Assembly: GCF_025290835.2 (NCBI RefSeq) | Contig: NZ_JAOCQD020000002.1 | Location: forward strand, 62,001-126,000 | Source: Aquabacterium sp. OR-4 | GTDB taxonomy: Bacteria > Pseudomonadota > Gammaproteobacteria > Burkholderiales > Burkholderiaceae_C | DNA length: 64,000 bases | Direction of reading: 5' to 3' | Part shown: positions 34,059 to 42,614 of the stretch, in pieces | How positions within the stretch are numbered: the stretch's first letter is position 1 | Layout: every line of letters begins with the position of its first letter | Made by a program: the position numbers and the translations under genes | The notes under the pieces: generated by a model | Databases searched by the model: none | What the model saw: the letters and a program-made list of their open reading frames with translations, nothing else | Told to the model about the DNA's origin: nothing

Positions 34059-35070
34059 CCGTCTTCCGGGGCGCCGCCGTTTGCGGCACCCATGTCATGT
34101 GCAGGCCCAGGCGCCGGCCGTGCAGTTGCAGGCGGCCCTCGCACCAGGGACGGCCGTCGCGCCAGACCTCCCAGCGCGAGCCGGGCAGCGGTGCCGGCAG
34201 TGCCGCGGGCCGGGCGCCGGAGGTGCCGGCCTGGCCCAGCCAGCGGCGCTCGAGCACCAGCGCGGCGCTGCGCAGCGGCAGCGCGCACAGGCCCTGGGCA
34301 TCGGGCAGGGCATGCGCCGCTTCGCCGCCGCGCCCGGCACAGGCCGCAGGCGCCCACAGTGCGGCGGGTGCCTCGCCGGGGCCGTCGGGCACCATCGCAT
34401 CGCGGCGCAGCCACAGCGGCGTGGGCGCACGCCGCGAGTCTTCAGGCACGAACTGCGCGCGCACACCGTGGCGCGTGATCGGCACCTCGTCCAGCCAGAC
34501 CCAGTCGCCCTCGGCCAGGGTGTCCCACTCCTGCGGCGACAGGCGCAGCCAGCCCAGCTGCAGCCAGCCCAGCAACGTGGCGTATTCGGGTGGCAAGGTG
34601 GCGCCGGCCGCCGCCAGGGCGTCCAGCCATTGCGCCTGGGCCAGCGGGTCGGGCTCACCGGCCGCATCCACCGCCTGCAGGCAACCGATGCTGCGCGCCG
34701 CCAGCCCCGGCGCGCCCACGCCAAAGGCCCAGCCGGCCGGCATGGGCTGGGCCTTGGGATACCACTGCATCGACTGCAGCACCACGCCCGCAGCCAGCCG
34801 GCGCCGCACGGCGCGCAAGACCTGCTCGGCAAAGTGCCCCAGCACCACGCCCTGCAGGTGCTTGGGCAAGGTGGCCAGGGCCGGTGGCGACAGGCGGCCG
34901 TCCAGCCCGGCCAGGCCGTCAAGCCCGAAGGCCAGACTCATGCCGCGCCAGCCGATGCGGCCGGTGAGCGCGGCATGCGGCAACACCGCCTGCGGCGCCA
35001 GCCACTCGAAATGCCAGTCGGAGGTGGCGCCGTCGGCGCCGGCGTCTTGGGCAGGTGCCAGCGGGCTCAT
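33754..35070 (-). CDS. sctQ: Type III secretion cytoplasmic ring protein SctQ, probable frameshift near its 3' end
   Basis: C-ring/sorting-platform component. Residues 1-150 are the divergent N-terminal region, and two SpoA-like stretches follow: one near LRLSPQEWDTLAEGDWVWLDE and a C-terminal one ending in GRLQLHGRRLGLHMTWV. As written the frame does not stop there but runs about 300 bases out of frame into sctR, which is atypical. The GGGG run at 34068-34071 is a likely site: one extra base would end the protein as AAPPEDG at a TGA (34055-34057) that overlaps the sctR GTG. The true coding end is therefore probably 34055. The start at 35070 overlaps the sctP stop. Confidence 0.8.
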   Translation of the reverse strand: MSPLAPAQDAGADGATSDWHFEWLAPQAVLPHAALTGRIGWRGMSLAFGLDGLAGLDGRLSPPALATLPKHLQGVVLGHFAEQVLRAVRRRLAAGVVLQSMQWYPKAQPMPAGWAFGVGAPGLAARSIGCLQAVDAAGEPDPLAQAQWLDALAAAGATLPPEYATLLGWLQLGWLRLSPQEWDTLAEGDWVWLDEVPITRHGVRAQFVPEDSRRAPTPLWLRRDAMVPDGPGEAPAALWAPAACAGRGGEAAHALPDAQGLCALPLRSAALVLERRWLGQAGTSGARPAALPAPLPGSRWEVWRDGRPWCEGRLQLHGRRLGLHMTWVPQTAAPRKTGDSNVGPRPLAADPEPGPDRHCALSGGDGDLVRQAGGGVQPGAQCAGPAAGAAEHGGQRPGAGAVVLRDGAGGPPDQHGSAHAGRGADPQRAADACGVAGA

Positions 35071-36167
35071 CACGCGCCCTCGCCGGCGGCATCGTCCACG
35101 GCCAGCACCACCGCGCAACCCATCGACTGCGCCAAGGCCTCGCCCACCTCGGCCAGGCCCTCGGCCAGCCGGGCACGGCGCTCGCCCGGCATGCCGCGCA
35201 AGGTGAGCGACACGCCGCCCGGGCCACGCACCAGCTCGATGCTGCAGCCGCGCATCCAGCCGTCCAGCTGCAGCATCACGCCCTGCGCTGCACCGGCCGC
35301 CGGGGCCTGCACCCACAGGCGCGCGCAGCAGCTTTGCACCAGCTCGCGCAGCTCGTCGCTGCGCACGCTGGCTGCGGTCTGCGCACTGCCTGGTGCGCCA
35401 TCGGCGGCTGCGCTGCCGGCTGCCGGCTCGCCGGCCAGGGCACGCCCGGCCGCAAGAGCCATGGCCTGGGCCTGGGCCTGGGCCTGGGCCTGGGCGGTGG
35501 CCAGGTCGGGCTGGCCGGCCAGTTCAGGCGCCATGTGCCGAGGCCCGGCGCCATCCCAGGCCGGCAGGCCATGGGCATCGGCCAGCGCACGACGGCTGGC
35601 ATGCTCGCCGCGCAGCGTGGCCAGCGGGCGGGCCTCAAGCGCCGCCGGCGCCTGGCCGGCCGCGGCCGGCACGCTGTGCGGCTGCGGCTGCGGCTGCAGG
35701 GCGGTGGCCTGCATGGCGCCGGCTGCGAGGGCTGGCTGAGCGGCCTGTTGCTTGAGCTGCTGAATGTCGTGCTGGTGGCTCGGCTCGTTGCCCTGTCGGT
35801 CGACCTCGTGATCGACCTGGTGATTGGCCTGGCGATCGACTTGGAGATTGGCCTGGAGATGGGCCTGCTGGGGCGCCTGCAGCGCAGCCGGCAGCGGCCA
35901 GGCACCCGCTGGCGTGGGCGCCGTGCTGCGCGGCTGGGCCACCAGTGGCGCGTTGGCCGGCACGGCCTCCCAGGCGGCACGCCAGCGCGCCAGCCGCGGC
36001 ACCTCGGCCTCGCGCCGCAGATCGGGCCAGGCCGCCGGGGCCCCGGCCGAGGCGCGCGCGGCCTCGGCCTGCCGCAGGCCGGCAGCGCCCAGTGCTGCGC
36101 CCGGCTGCGGCTGGGCGTCGACCGCGGGCAGGGCCAGCGCCGCCTCGCCCAGGCTCAGGCGCTGCAT
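35070..36167 (-). CDS. sctP: Type III secretion needle-length regulator SctP
   Basis: A 365-residue protein in the YscP/HrpP position. The N-terminal two thirds is low-complexity (Ala, Gln, Pro), with QANLQVDRQANHQVDHEV repeats and an (AQ)n run coded by GGCCTG hexamers at 35460-35505. The last 100 residues form the type III substrate-specificity domain (DGWMRGCSIELVRGPGGVSL, GERRARLAEGL). In the family the repeat region acts as ruler and the C-terminal domain switches SctU, so repeat number here would affect needle length. Overlaps sctO at one end and sctQ at the other. Confidence 0.85.
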   Translation of the reverse strand: MQRLSLGEAALALPAVDAQPQPGAALGAAGLRQAEAARASAGAPAAWPDLRREAEVPRLARWRAAWEAVPANAPLVAQPRSTAPTPAGAWPLPAALQAPQQAHLQANLQVDRQANHQVDHEVDRQGNEPSHQHDIQQLKQQAAQPALAAGAMQATALQPQPQPHSVPAAAGQAPAALEARPLATLRGEHASRRALADAHGLPAWDGAGPRHMAPELAGQPDLATAQAQAQAQAQAMALAAGRALAGEPAAGSAAADGAPGSAQTAASVRSDELRELVQSCCARLWVQAPAAGAAQGVMLQLDGWMRGCSIELVRGPGGVSLTLRGMPGERRARLAEGLAEVGEALAQSMGCAVVLAVDDAAGEGA

Positions 36168-36811
36168 GTGCCCACCTGTTCGCCCGCGGCCTGACCCAGG
36201 GCGCCCGACCCACCCGTGGCCGCCAGTGCCAGGTCAGCGGCCAGGCCGATGCCTGATCTGAGGCCCGGTGCGCAACGCCTGGTGCTGCTGATGCCGCTGC
36301 TGCTGGTGCTGCTGGTGTTGCGCGCCTGCAAGGCGTCTTCGTCCTGGCGGCGCTCGGTGGCGGCATCGGCCTGGCGTTGCAGTTGCGCGCCGCGGCGCGT
36401 CAGCTCGCTGTCCAGCGCCTGGGCGGCGAGCCAGCGGTGGGTCCAGTCGGCGCGTTCACGGGCCAGCTGGGCCTGGCGCTGCAGCAGGGCCGCATGGCGC
36501 TGCGCCAGCAGCTCGGCCACCGCCTGCAGATCGTCGCGCTGGCCGCGCAGGCGCGCGGCCACGGCCAGGGCCCCACCCTGCTCGCGCCAAGCCTGCCAGC
36601 GCTGGCGCCACTGGGCCTTCTGCTCGGCCAGCAGCTGCTCATCCTGCTGCTGGCGGGCCATGGCGGCGGCCCAGACGCGCTCGCGTTCGGCCAAGGCCGC
36701 CAACGCGCGCTGCAGCCGCCCATGGCGCAGCTGCGACACCTGGTCGAGCTGGTTCAGTGCGCGGTGCTGCGACCCGTTGCGCTCTGCCGACGCCGGCTTC
36801 TTGATCCTCAT
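36155..36811 (-). CDS. sctO: Type III secretion central stalk protein SctO
   Basis: A 218-residue, charged, coiled-coil protein (long Gln/Arg/Ala helices between about residues 10 and 160) in the YscO/FliJ position, which links the ATPase SctN to SctV. Sequence identity in this family is always low, so the call rests on coiled coil, size and order (O-P-Q-R-S-T-U-V). The last 50 residues are Ser/Gly-rich. The start at 36811 has AAGGGCG upstream; residues before it are non-conserved. First gene of the minus-strand operon. Confidence 0.8.
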   Translation of the reverse strand: MRIKKPASAERNGSQHRALNQLDQVSQLRHGRLQRALAALAERERVWAAAMARQQQDEQLLAEQKAQWRQRWQAWREQGGALAVAARLRGQRDDLQAVAELLAQRHAALLQRQAQLARERADWTHRWLAAQALDSELTRRGAQLQRQADAATERRQDEDALQARNTSSTSSSGISSTRRCAPGLRSGIGLAADLALAATGGSGALGQAAGEQVGTCSA

Positions 36812-37379
36812 GCAACGCGCCCTTCCTGCTTGTTCTTGTGTTGCCCACCACCGGATCCAGGCTGGGTGCGCGGCACGCAGCCGACACCGCCACAGATACC
36901 GCAACAGACTCCGAAGCCAATGCCGCAGCAGCCGGGCCGGGTGAGCCAATGCATTGTGTCGAGCGGCCTCGGCATGCCGGCGTCAACGGGCCTGAGTTTT
37001 GTATCCAGTCGCTAGCGGCGGTTGCAAACGGCTCGGGATGGTCACAAGCCGAACCCCCCGGTTTGAGGGAGCGCCACTGCGCCGCCAACACCGGCAGGCC
37101 GACCCGGGCCCCGCGCGGACGGCCTGAAAACAGTGACCCATTGCCGCCGCCGTCGCCGCCGACAGGCCCCCATCGATAACGCCCCAATGGCGCGGCAGGG
37201 TCAAAGCGGTCTGGCCGAATCGATGCGCCTGAAAACATCGCATGCCCACGCGGCACGCGCGTATGCCATGGCCATCCGGGTGGGCCTGATCTCGGCGCCA
37301 AACATTCGTATCGAGCTGCAAGACCAGGCCACCAGGCGCGTGAAACACGCCACGTTGACGCCCCAGCCGAGCGGCATGC
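36812..37379. other. Divergent intergenic region between the two T3SS operons
   Basis: 568 bases that must hold the promoters for sctO (minus) and sctD (plus). I see no convincing coding frame. TTGACG near 36981-36986 on the minus strand lacks a good -10 at the right distance. I also looked for paired TTCG-type hrp boxes and found only single TTCG elements. The regulator is not in the window. Confidence 0.5.
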
Positions 37380-38609
37380 ATGCTGACGACCATCGAAGTT
37401 TTTGACCCTCTCGGCCCACGTCGAACCCCCATGCGCCCCATGTCCCGCCCTGCCGCCCACCCCACCGCCCCCGCCGAGCCGCATGCCGACAGCATGCTGT
37501 TCGCACCGGCCGCCGTGAGCTACCGGGTGCTGGTCTCGGTACGCCGCGGCCTGCATGGCGGTGCGGCCTATGTGGGCCAGCCAGGCGAAGACGTGCGGGT
37601 GGGCAGCGATGGCAGCTGCGACCTGGTGCTGATGGACGACGGCGTGCCCGACCACAGCCTGCGCCTGATCGAGTGCGACGGCCAGCTGGTGGTTGAAGCG
37701 CTGGCCGCGGGCGTGCACCTGTGCACCGGCACCCTGCTGCACCCGGATGGCCCGCTGCCGCTGGGGCCGCACCGCTTCGAGCTACCTCAGCTGCGGCTGC
37801 GCGTGGGCTGCGCCGAGCTGCAGGTGGAGCTGCTGCGCCGCAGCCGGCGCCTGCCCGCCGAACTGCTGGCGGCCGATCTGGCCCGCGGTTCGATGCCCGC
37901 GACCCAACAGCGTCGCGGCGCGGCCAGATCGGTGGCGCTGTTGGGTGTGGCGGCCGCCGCCGTGATGGCCGTGGCCGGCACCGCCTTGAGCACCACCAGC
38001 CTGCCTGGCCTGCGGGCCCTGGCCCAGCCGGCGGCCACCCTGGCTGCGCCACCGGCCACCCTGCCGGCCCAGGTGCTGGCCGGCTTCAACGCCCGCGGTG
38101 CCCAGTTGCAGCTGGTGCGAGCGGATGGCCAGCCCCCCGCCGTGCGCGGCCTGGTGGCCGACGCCGCGATGCGCCAAGACCTCGAGCAGGCCTTGCAGCG
38201 CGTGACACCGGCCCTGGCCCTGCAGGTGCATGACGTTCAGCAGATGGCCGAGTCGCTCACCCGGCTGGCGCGGCTGGGTGGCTACACCTGTGGCGCCCGC
38301 CACCTGGGTGACGGCCGCTTTGCGTGCGACGTGCCGGTGCCCGACGCCGCGGCTGCAACGCGCCTGAACCAGCTGGTGGCCAGCGTGCCCGGCGTGCAGT
38401 CGCTGGCGGTCACGGTGCGCCAGGCCGTGCCGGCCTTGCCAGGCAGCACGGTGGCCACGCACGGCGCGGGCCAGCGCAACGGCACCGCGCCCGGCTCCCC
38501 CCAGGCCACCCAGACCACCCAGACCACCAGCACGCGCACCACGGCGGCCCTGGCCGGCACGGCCACGCTGGCGGCCATGGCCCACCCGGGCCAGCCTGCC
38601 GTGCGCTGA
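37380..38609 (+). CDS. sctD: Type III secretion inner-membrane ring protein SctD
   Basis: A 409-residue YscD/PrgH-type ring protein. After a 40-residue variable leader, residues 45-140 form an FHA-like cytoplasmic domain (VGSDGSCDLVLMDDGVPDH, then LRLIECDGQLVVEAL). One membrane helix lies at about 183-203 (SVALLGVAAAAVMAVAGTAL). A periplasmic domain with ring-building-like repeats follows (LVRADGQPPAVRGLVADAAM, LAGYTCG-type segment). The Thr/Pro-rich tail is unusual. The first ATG is used; ATGs at 37431 and 37440 are alternatives. First gene of the plus-strand operon. Confidence 0.85.
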   Translation: MLTTIEVFDPLGPRRTPMRPMSRPAAHPTAPAEPHADSMLFAPAAVSYRVLVSVRRGLHGGAAYVGQPGEDVRVGSDGSCDLVLMDDGVPDHSLRLIECDGQLVVEALAAGVHLCTGTLLHPDGPLPLGPHRFELPQLRLRVGCAELQVELLRRSRRLPAELLAADLARGSMPATQQRRGAARSVALLGVAAAAVMAVAGTALSTTSLPGLRALAQPAATLAAPPATLPAQVLAGFNARGAQLQLVRADGQPPAVRGLVADAAMRQDLEQALQRVTPALALQVHDVQQMAESLTRLARLGGYTCGARHLGDGRFACDVPVPDAAAATRLNQLVASVPGVQSLAVTVRQAVPALPGSTVATHGAGQRNGTAPGSPQATQTTQTTSTRTTAALAGTATLAAMAHPGQPAVR

Positions 38610-38648
38610 GCGGCGCTGCCCGCCCCTGTGCAAGCCGCCCAAACCACC

Positions 38649-38897
38649 ATGCGCTACCTCGGCAACAACCCCGTCGGCCTGGCCCTCACCGACGACCCCA
38701 GCGGCGAGCTGCGCGACCAGCTGCTGCAACAACTGGCCGACTACCAGGGCACTGCCACGCAGGCATTGCGCGAGTCGTCGGCCCCCGCGCTCTACCAGCG
38801 CCACCTGGCGGCCGTGCAATGCGCGACCACCTGTGCGGCGCTGGTTCGAGAGTTCCACGCCGTCTGCAACTCGGCAGCGGCGGGATCCCCAGGGTAG
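38649..38897 (+). CDS. YscE-like needle co-chaperone
   Basis: An 82-residue helical protein between sctD and the needle gene, where Yersinia has yscE. Two predicted helices (SGELRDQLLQQLADYQGTA and ALYQRHLAAVQCATTCAALV) match the helical-hairpin fold of YscE, which with YscG holds the needle subunit unpolymerised. Assignment is by position, size and the YscG-like gene downstream; sequence alone is weak. A GTG at 38628 would add seven residues. Confidence 0.65.
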   Translation: MRYLGNNPVGLALTDDPSGELRDQLLQQLADYQGTATQALRESSAPALYQRHLAAVQCATTCAALVREFHAVCNSAAAGSPG

Positions 38898-38965
38898 GCC
38901 GCAGCGGCACCGCCGGCTGCGCCCGCCCTCGTTCGTCAACAGTTCTCAAACCTACCGGAGTCAAC

Positions 38966-39190
38966 ATGGACACCTATACCTCCCTGATTTCCAACAGCGG
39001 CACCGCCTGGTCTGCCGCCGAAGCCGCCCTGACCGCCCTGAAGAGCGTCAACACCGGCGACACCGCCGCCTACTCCAAGGCGCTGATGGAAGCCCAGCTG
39101 CAGGTCAGCATCGCCACCAGCGTGGAGCAAAAGGCCTCGTCGATCATCGACAAGGCGTTCCAGGCGCACAGCCAGGTCGCGTCGAAGTAA
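38966..39190 (+). CDS. sctF: Type III secretion needle subunit SctF
   Basis: A 74-residue protein with two helices around a short turn (AWSAAEAALTALKSVNTGDTAAYSK and a C-terminal VEQKASSIIDKAFQAHSQV), the size and plan of YscF/MxiH needle subunits. The spacing of Asn/Gly/Pro residues at the turn and an Ile/Ala-rich C-terminal helix fit. CCGGAG precedes the ATG. It is flanked by YscE- and YscG-like chaperone genes, which strengthens the call. Confidence 0.8.
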   Translation: MDTYTSLISNSGTAWSAAEAALTALKSVNTGDTAAYSKALMEAQLQVSIATSVEQKASSIIDKAFQAHSQVASK

Positions 39191-39260
39191 TTCGACCCGG
39201 TCCGCGAGACGGGTTCCGCCGATCGGCGCGAACCCGGCTCGCCGTTCACCCGATTTCCCC

Positions 39261-39716
39261 ATGCAACCCGACCTGCCCCGCGAGCCGCTCAAGCTGATGG
39301 CCCAGATCGGTGCCCTGTGCAGCGATGTGGCGGCGCACGACAAGGCGGTGTCGATCTTCGAGCAGCTGGTGCTGCTGCGCGAGGGCGACCCGAATGCGCT
39401 GGTGTCGCTGGCCGTGGCGCAATCGCGCGCGGGCGACGAGGCCGCCGCCATCCAGACCCTCGAGCTGGCCCTGCAACGCGATGCCGTGCACGACATGGCG
39501 CGCGTGATGCTGGCCATCCACCGCCACCGCCGTGGCGACCCGCGCGGCCGCGTGCTGCTGCAGGCCGTGCTCGAAAGCGCCGGCCCGCACACCGATGCCG
39601 ATGCGCTGGCCATCGCCAGCTCGGTGCGCGACGACATCCTGAATTCTCCGGCCGAGACCGCCGCGGCACCGATGGCCGAACGCCGTCATCGCTACACCCG
39701 GCTCGGCCAGCCCTGA
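39261..39716 (+). CDS. YscG-like TPR needle chaperone
   Basis: A 151-residue TPR protein. Repeats are visible around LCSDVAAHDKAVSIFEQLVL, DPNALVSLAVAQSRAGDEAA and a third unit ending AIHRHRRGDPRGR. YscG-type chaperones bind the needle subunit's C-terminal helix. It follows sctF and precedes sctI, as in Yersinia (E-F-G-I). Confidence 0.75.
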   Translation: MQPDLPREPLKLMAQIGALCSDVAAHDKAVSIFEQLVLLREGDPNALVSLAVAQSRAGDEAAAIQTLELALQRDAVHDMARVMLAIHRHRRGDPRGRVLLQAVLESAGPHTDADALAIASSVRDDILNSPAETAAAPMAERRHRYTRLGQP

Positions 39717-39741
39717 CCCCACCGAACCCGAGACTCCCGCC

Positions 39742-40209
39742 ATGAGCATCAGCCAGATCGCCAGCCTGGGCCCGAGCGCCGTGCCCATCCCCCAGGTGAC
39801 GCCGACCGGTGCCGAGGCCCCGCTGGCCGCACCACGCGCGCTGGCACCCGGTTGTGCCGAGCAGTTCCGCGCGCTGTGCCTGGGCCCGGCCGAAAGCCAG
39901 GCGGCTGCACCAGCCGCCACGGCGGCCGCCAGTTCGTCAGCCACGACCGGGGGCACCGCGGCCAGCACGGCCACCGCGGCCGACAACATGGCCAAGCTGG
40001 CCGGCCAGCCGCTCAGCGCACTGGATTTCGACATCGAACGCGTGGTGCTGTCCACGCTGCCGTCGGCCGACAGCTCGCCCGCCGAGTTTGCGCTGGGCAT
40101 GCTGCGCTCGCAGCTCAAGGTGGCGCAGGCGGCGGTGGGCATCGAGCTGGCGGCCAAGACCACCCAGTCGCTGACCCAGGGCGTGCAGACGCTCACCGCA
40201 CGCGGATGA
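39742..40209 (+). CDS. sctI: Type III secretion inner-rod protein SctI
   Basis: A 155-residue protein. The first half is Ala/Ser/Thr-rich and likely disordered. The C-terminal 70 residues (FDIERVVLSTLPSADSSPAE, FALGMLRSQLKVAQAAVGIE) are the conserved YscI/PrgJ-type helix that polymerises under the needle. Its TGA overlaps the sctJ ATG. Confidence 0.82.
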   Translation: MSISQIASLGPSAVPIPQVTPTGAEAPLAAPRALAPGCAEQFRALCLGPAESQAAAPAATAAASSSATTGGTAASTATAADNMAKLAGQPLSALDFDIERVVLSTLPSADSSPAEFALGMLRSQLKVAQAAVGIELAAKTTQSLTQGVQTLTARG

Positions 40210-41135
40210 GCGCGGCGCTGGCACCACGCGCCACGCGCGGCCTGCGTCTGGCGCTGGCGGCGCTGGCGCTGCTGGCGCTGGGCGCCTGCAAGACCTCGGT
40301 CTACACCCGCCTCAGCGAAGCCGAGGCCAACGACGCGCTCTACACCCTGCTGCAAGGCGGGCTCGATGCCGAGAAGCGCAGCGACCCCGATGCCGGCTAC
40401 AGCGTGTGGGCCGACAAGAGCGACCTGGCGCGCGCCATCGGCCTGCTCAAGGCCAATGCCCAGCCCGAGGCCAAGCACCCCACGCTGGGCGAGCTGTTCG
40501 GCCGCAACCAGCTGATCAGCACGCCGGCCGAAGAGCGCGTGCGCTTCGTCTACGGCACCGAGCAGGCGCTGGCGCAAACCCTGTCCAAGATCGATGGCGT
40601 ACTGGTGGCGCGCGTGCACATCGTGCTGCCGGCCAACGATCCCCTGGCCACCGAGCTGAAGCCCTCGTCGGCCTCGGTGTTCATCAAGCACCGCGCCGGC
40701 GATGACCTGGCCTCGGCCGTGCCGGCGGTGAAGGACCTGGTGGTGCGCGGTGTCGAAGGCCTCAGCATCGACCGCGTGGCCGTGACCCTGTTTGCCACGC
40801 AGGGCCCGCGCGGCAGCACGGCCGCGGTGGGCGCCGGCGGCGCCGCGCTGCCACTCGACGGCAGCCGCTTTCTCGGTGTGCCGGTGCCGGCCGGCAGCGT
40901 GGCCGGCCTGTGGTGGCGCTTCGGCCTGCTGCTGGCCGCACTGGCCGCGGTGTGGGCCTTCAGCCGCCGTGGTGCAGGCAGCCTGCCCGAGCGCCAGGCC
41001 CGCCTGGGCCGACCGGCGGCGCGCGACAGCATCGCGCCCTCGGGCTTCCGCAACACCGGCGCAGGTGCAGCTTCAGGCGCAGGTGCCGGCACCGCCCACG
41101 CCACGCCGCGCGAGCTGCGCCAGCCCCATGCCTGA
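40206..41135 (+). CDS. sctJ: Type III secretion inner-ring lipoprotein SctJ
   Basis: A 309-residue YscJ/PrgK homologue. The signal LALLALGACK gives a lipobox. The periplasmic ring-building part has YTRLSEAEANDALYTLLQGG, RFVYGTEQALAQTLSKIDGV and ARVHIVLPAND, followed by SSASVFIKHRAG. A C-terminal membrane helix (WRFGLLLAALAAVWAFS) and a basic tail complete the family plan. Overlaps both neighbours by four to eight bases. Confidence 0.94.
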   Translation: MSAALAPRATRGLRLALAALALLALGACKTSVYTRLSEAEANDALYTLLQGGLDAEKRSDPDAGYSVWADKSDLARAIGLLKANAQPEAKHPTLGELFGRNQLISTPAEERVRFVYGTEQALAQTLSKIDGVLVARVHIVLPANDPLATELKPSSASVFIKHRAGDDLASAVPAVKDLVVRGVEGLSIDRVAVTLFATQGPRGSTAAVGAGGAALPLDGSRFLGVPVPAGSVAGLWWRFGLLLAALAAVWAFSRRGAGSLPERQARLGRPAARDSIAPSGFRNTGAGAASGAGAGTAHATPRELRQPHA

Positions 41136-41943
41136 GCGCCTGGCCGCCGAAGCCGCCGGCGCGGCAGGCTGGGCTGACGAGATTGCCCAGCGTTTTCAGT
41201 TTGCAGCCTGGCCGCAGGCGCGCGTTCACGCCTCGTGGCTGGACGCCCTGACCCAGGCCAGCGGCGTGCCGGTGACCGCCGGCTGGGGCGCCGATGCCGG
41301 CCCCGCCGCGCTGGCCGTGGCCCGCGCGCTGCTGGCCGAAGCCGGCGCCCCGGCCGGCCAGCGCGTGCCGGTCGACCAGGTGCCGGCCTGGGCCCTGCAG
41401 GACGCCGCAGCACTGCAGCGCCAGCTCTCGGTGGCCGGGGCGCTGAACCTGCTGCCCGAGTTGCGCGCCGCGGTGCATGGTGAGGCCATTCGCCACTGGG
41501 ACCGGGTGCTCGGCACCGACATCCGGCGCAGCACGCTGCGCTGGTGCCAGCTGCACCTGAGCGTCGAGGTGCCGCCACATGCGCGCGGCGTGCGCCACAT
41601 GGCACAGGCCGCGGCGCGCCAGCCCGACAGCTGGCAGGGCTTCTGCCTGGCCATGGCCCTGGCGGGCCTGGGCGATCTGGGTGAGGCGGTGTCGGCGCGC
41701 ATGCGCCTGGTGTGGCCGCATTCGCTGCGCGCCACGCCACCGCTGCCGCTGGATGTGCAGGCCCTGCGCTGGCTGCACACCTGCCTGAAAGTGGCCGGCG
41801 TGATGCTGGCCGATCTGGCCTCCGATGCCGAAGCCACCTCGGCCACAGCCGCCCCGCCAGGCGCCCCGCCATCCCCGCCATCCCCGCCATCCCCGCCCTA
41901 CCCGACCGCTGCCGCCGGCAGCCCGCCGACCGCGCTGTCATGA
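41128..41943 (+). CDS. sctK: Type III secretion sorting-platform protein SctK
   Basis: A 271-residue soluble protein in the YscK position. It has no strong motif; RHWDRVLGTDIRRSTLRWCQ and DSWQGFCLAMALAGLGDLG are the best-formed regions. The C-terminus is a Pro/Ser run (PPSPPSPPSPPYP) coded by 9-base tandem repeats at about 41870-41900. SctK proteins are always divergent, so order (J-K-L) carries the call. Start at 41128 overlaps the sctJ stop; the stop overlaps sctL. Confidence 0.75.
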   Translation: MPERLAAEAAGAAGWADEIAQRFQFAAWPQARVHASWLDALTQASGVPVTAGWGADAGPAALAVARALLAEAGAPAGQRVPVDQVPAWALQDAAALQRQLSVAGALNLLPELRAAVHGEAIRHWDRVLGTDIRRSTLRWCQLHLSVEVPPHARGVRHMAQAAARQPDSWQGFCLAMALAGLGDLGEAVSARMRLVWPHSLRATPPLPLDVQALRWLHTCLKVAGVMLADLASDAEATSATAAPPGAPPSPPSPPSPPYPTAAAGSPPTALS

Positions 41944-42614
41944 ACCCACCCACCAACGCCGCCGGCCAGGCTGGCCTGCCCTGGCTGAACCCCACCACGC
42001 TGAGCCGCAGCCGCGGCCGCGTGGTGCCGCGTGCCGCGCTCGAGCAATTGCTCACCGCCGACCGCCTGCAGGCCGACCTTGCCGCCCACCAGCAAGAGGT
42101 GCAGGCCCGCTTGCAGGCCGTGCGGCTGGCCGCCGAGCAGGCTGGCCACGCCGCTGGCCACGCCGCCGGCCTGGCCGCCGGCCGTGCCGAGTGGGCGCGG
42201 CAGCTGGCCGAGCGCCAGGCCCGCCGCCATGCCCAGCTGGATGACCTGCGGCCCACGCTGGTGGGCGTGGTGATGCAGGCCCTGCAGCACCTGGTCAGGC
42301 AGTTGCCGCAGGCCGATCGTTTCGAGCTGCTGGCTGCCGCGCTGATCGAGCAGGCCGTGCATGCGCGGCGCCTGCGCCTGGTGGTGGCCGCGGCCGACGG
42401 GCCGGCGGCCCAGGCGCTGCTGGCCCGCTGGGCAGCCGATGGCGCCAGCCCGCGTGCCGGTGATGTGCTGATCGACGACACCCTGCAGCCCGGCGACTGC
42501 GTGCTCGAGACCGACGAAACCGCCATCGACGGCCGCCTGAGCCTGCGCCTGTCGACGCTGCAGGCCAGCCTGGACGCGGCATTGAAGGCCGCCACGCCGG
42601 ACGGCGCGGCATGA
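41940..42614 (+). CDS. sctL: Type III secretion ATPase stator SctL
   Basis: A 224-residue FliH/YscL homologue. A short N-terminal tail is followed by a long helix rich in AxxxG-type spacing (AAEQAGHAAGHAAGLAAGRA), the FliH/YscL glycine-repeat signature, then a V-type ATPase E-like C-terminal domain (VLIDDTLQPGDCVLETDETA, then IDGRLSLRLSTL). It tethers SctN to the sorting platform. Start overlaps the sctK stop and the stop overlaps the sctN start. Confidence 0.9.
   Translation: MNPPTNAAGQAGLPWLNPTTLSRSRGRVVPRAALEQLLTADRLQADLAAHQQEVQARLQAVRLAAEQAGHAAGHAAGLAAGRAEWARQLAERQARRHAQLDDLRPTLVGVVMQALQHLVRQLPQADRFELLAAALIEQAVHARRLRLVVAAADGPAAQALLARWAADGASPRAGDVLIDDTLQPGDCVLETDETAIDGRLSLRLSTLQASLDAALKAATPDGAA

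Noticed and set aside
36812..37379. HrpB/HrpX-type TTCG-N16-TTCG box upstream of the T3SS operons
   Set aside because: Only isolated TTCG elements; no pair at the right spacing.
41860..41905. 9-base tandem repeats near the end of sctK as a separate regulatory element
   Set aside because: They code in frame for a Pro/Ser linker and need no other explanation.
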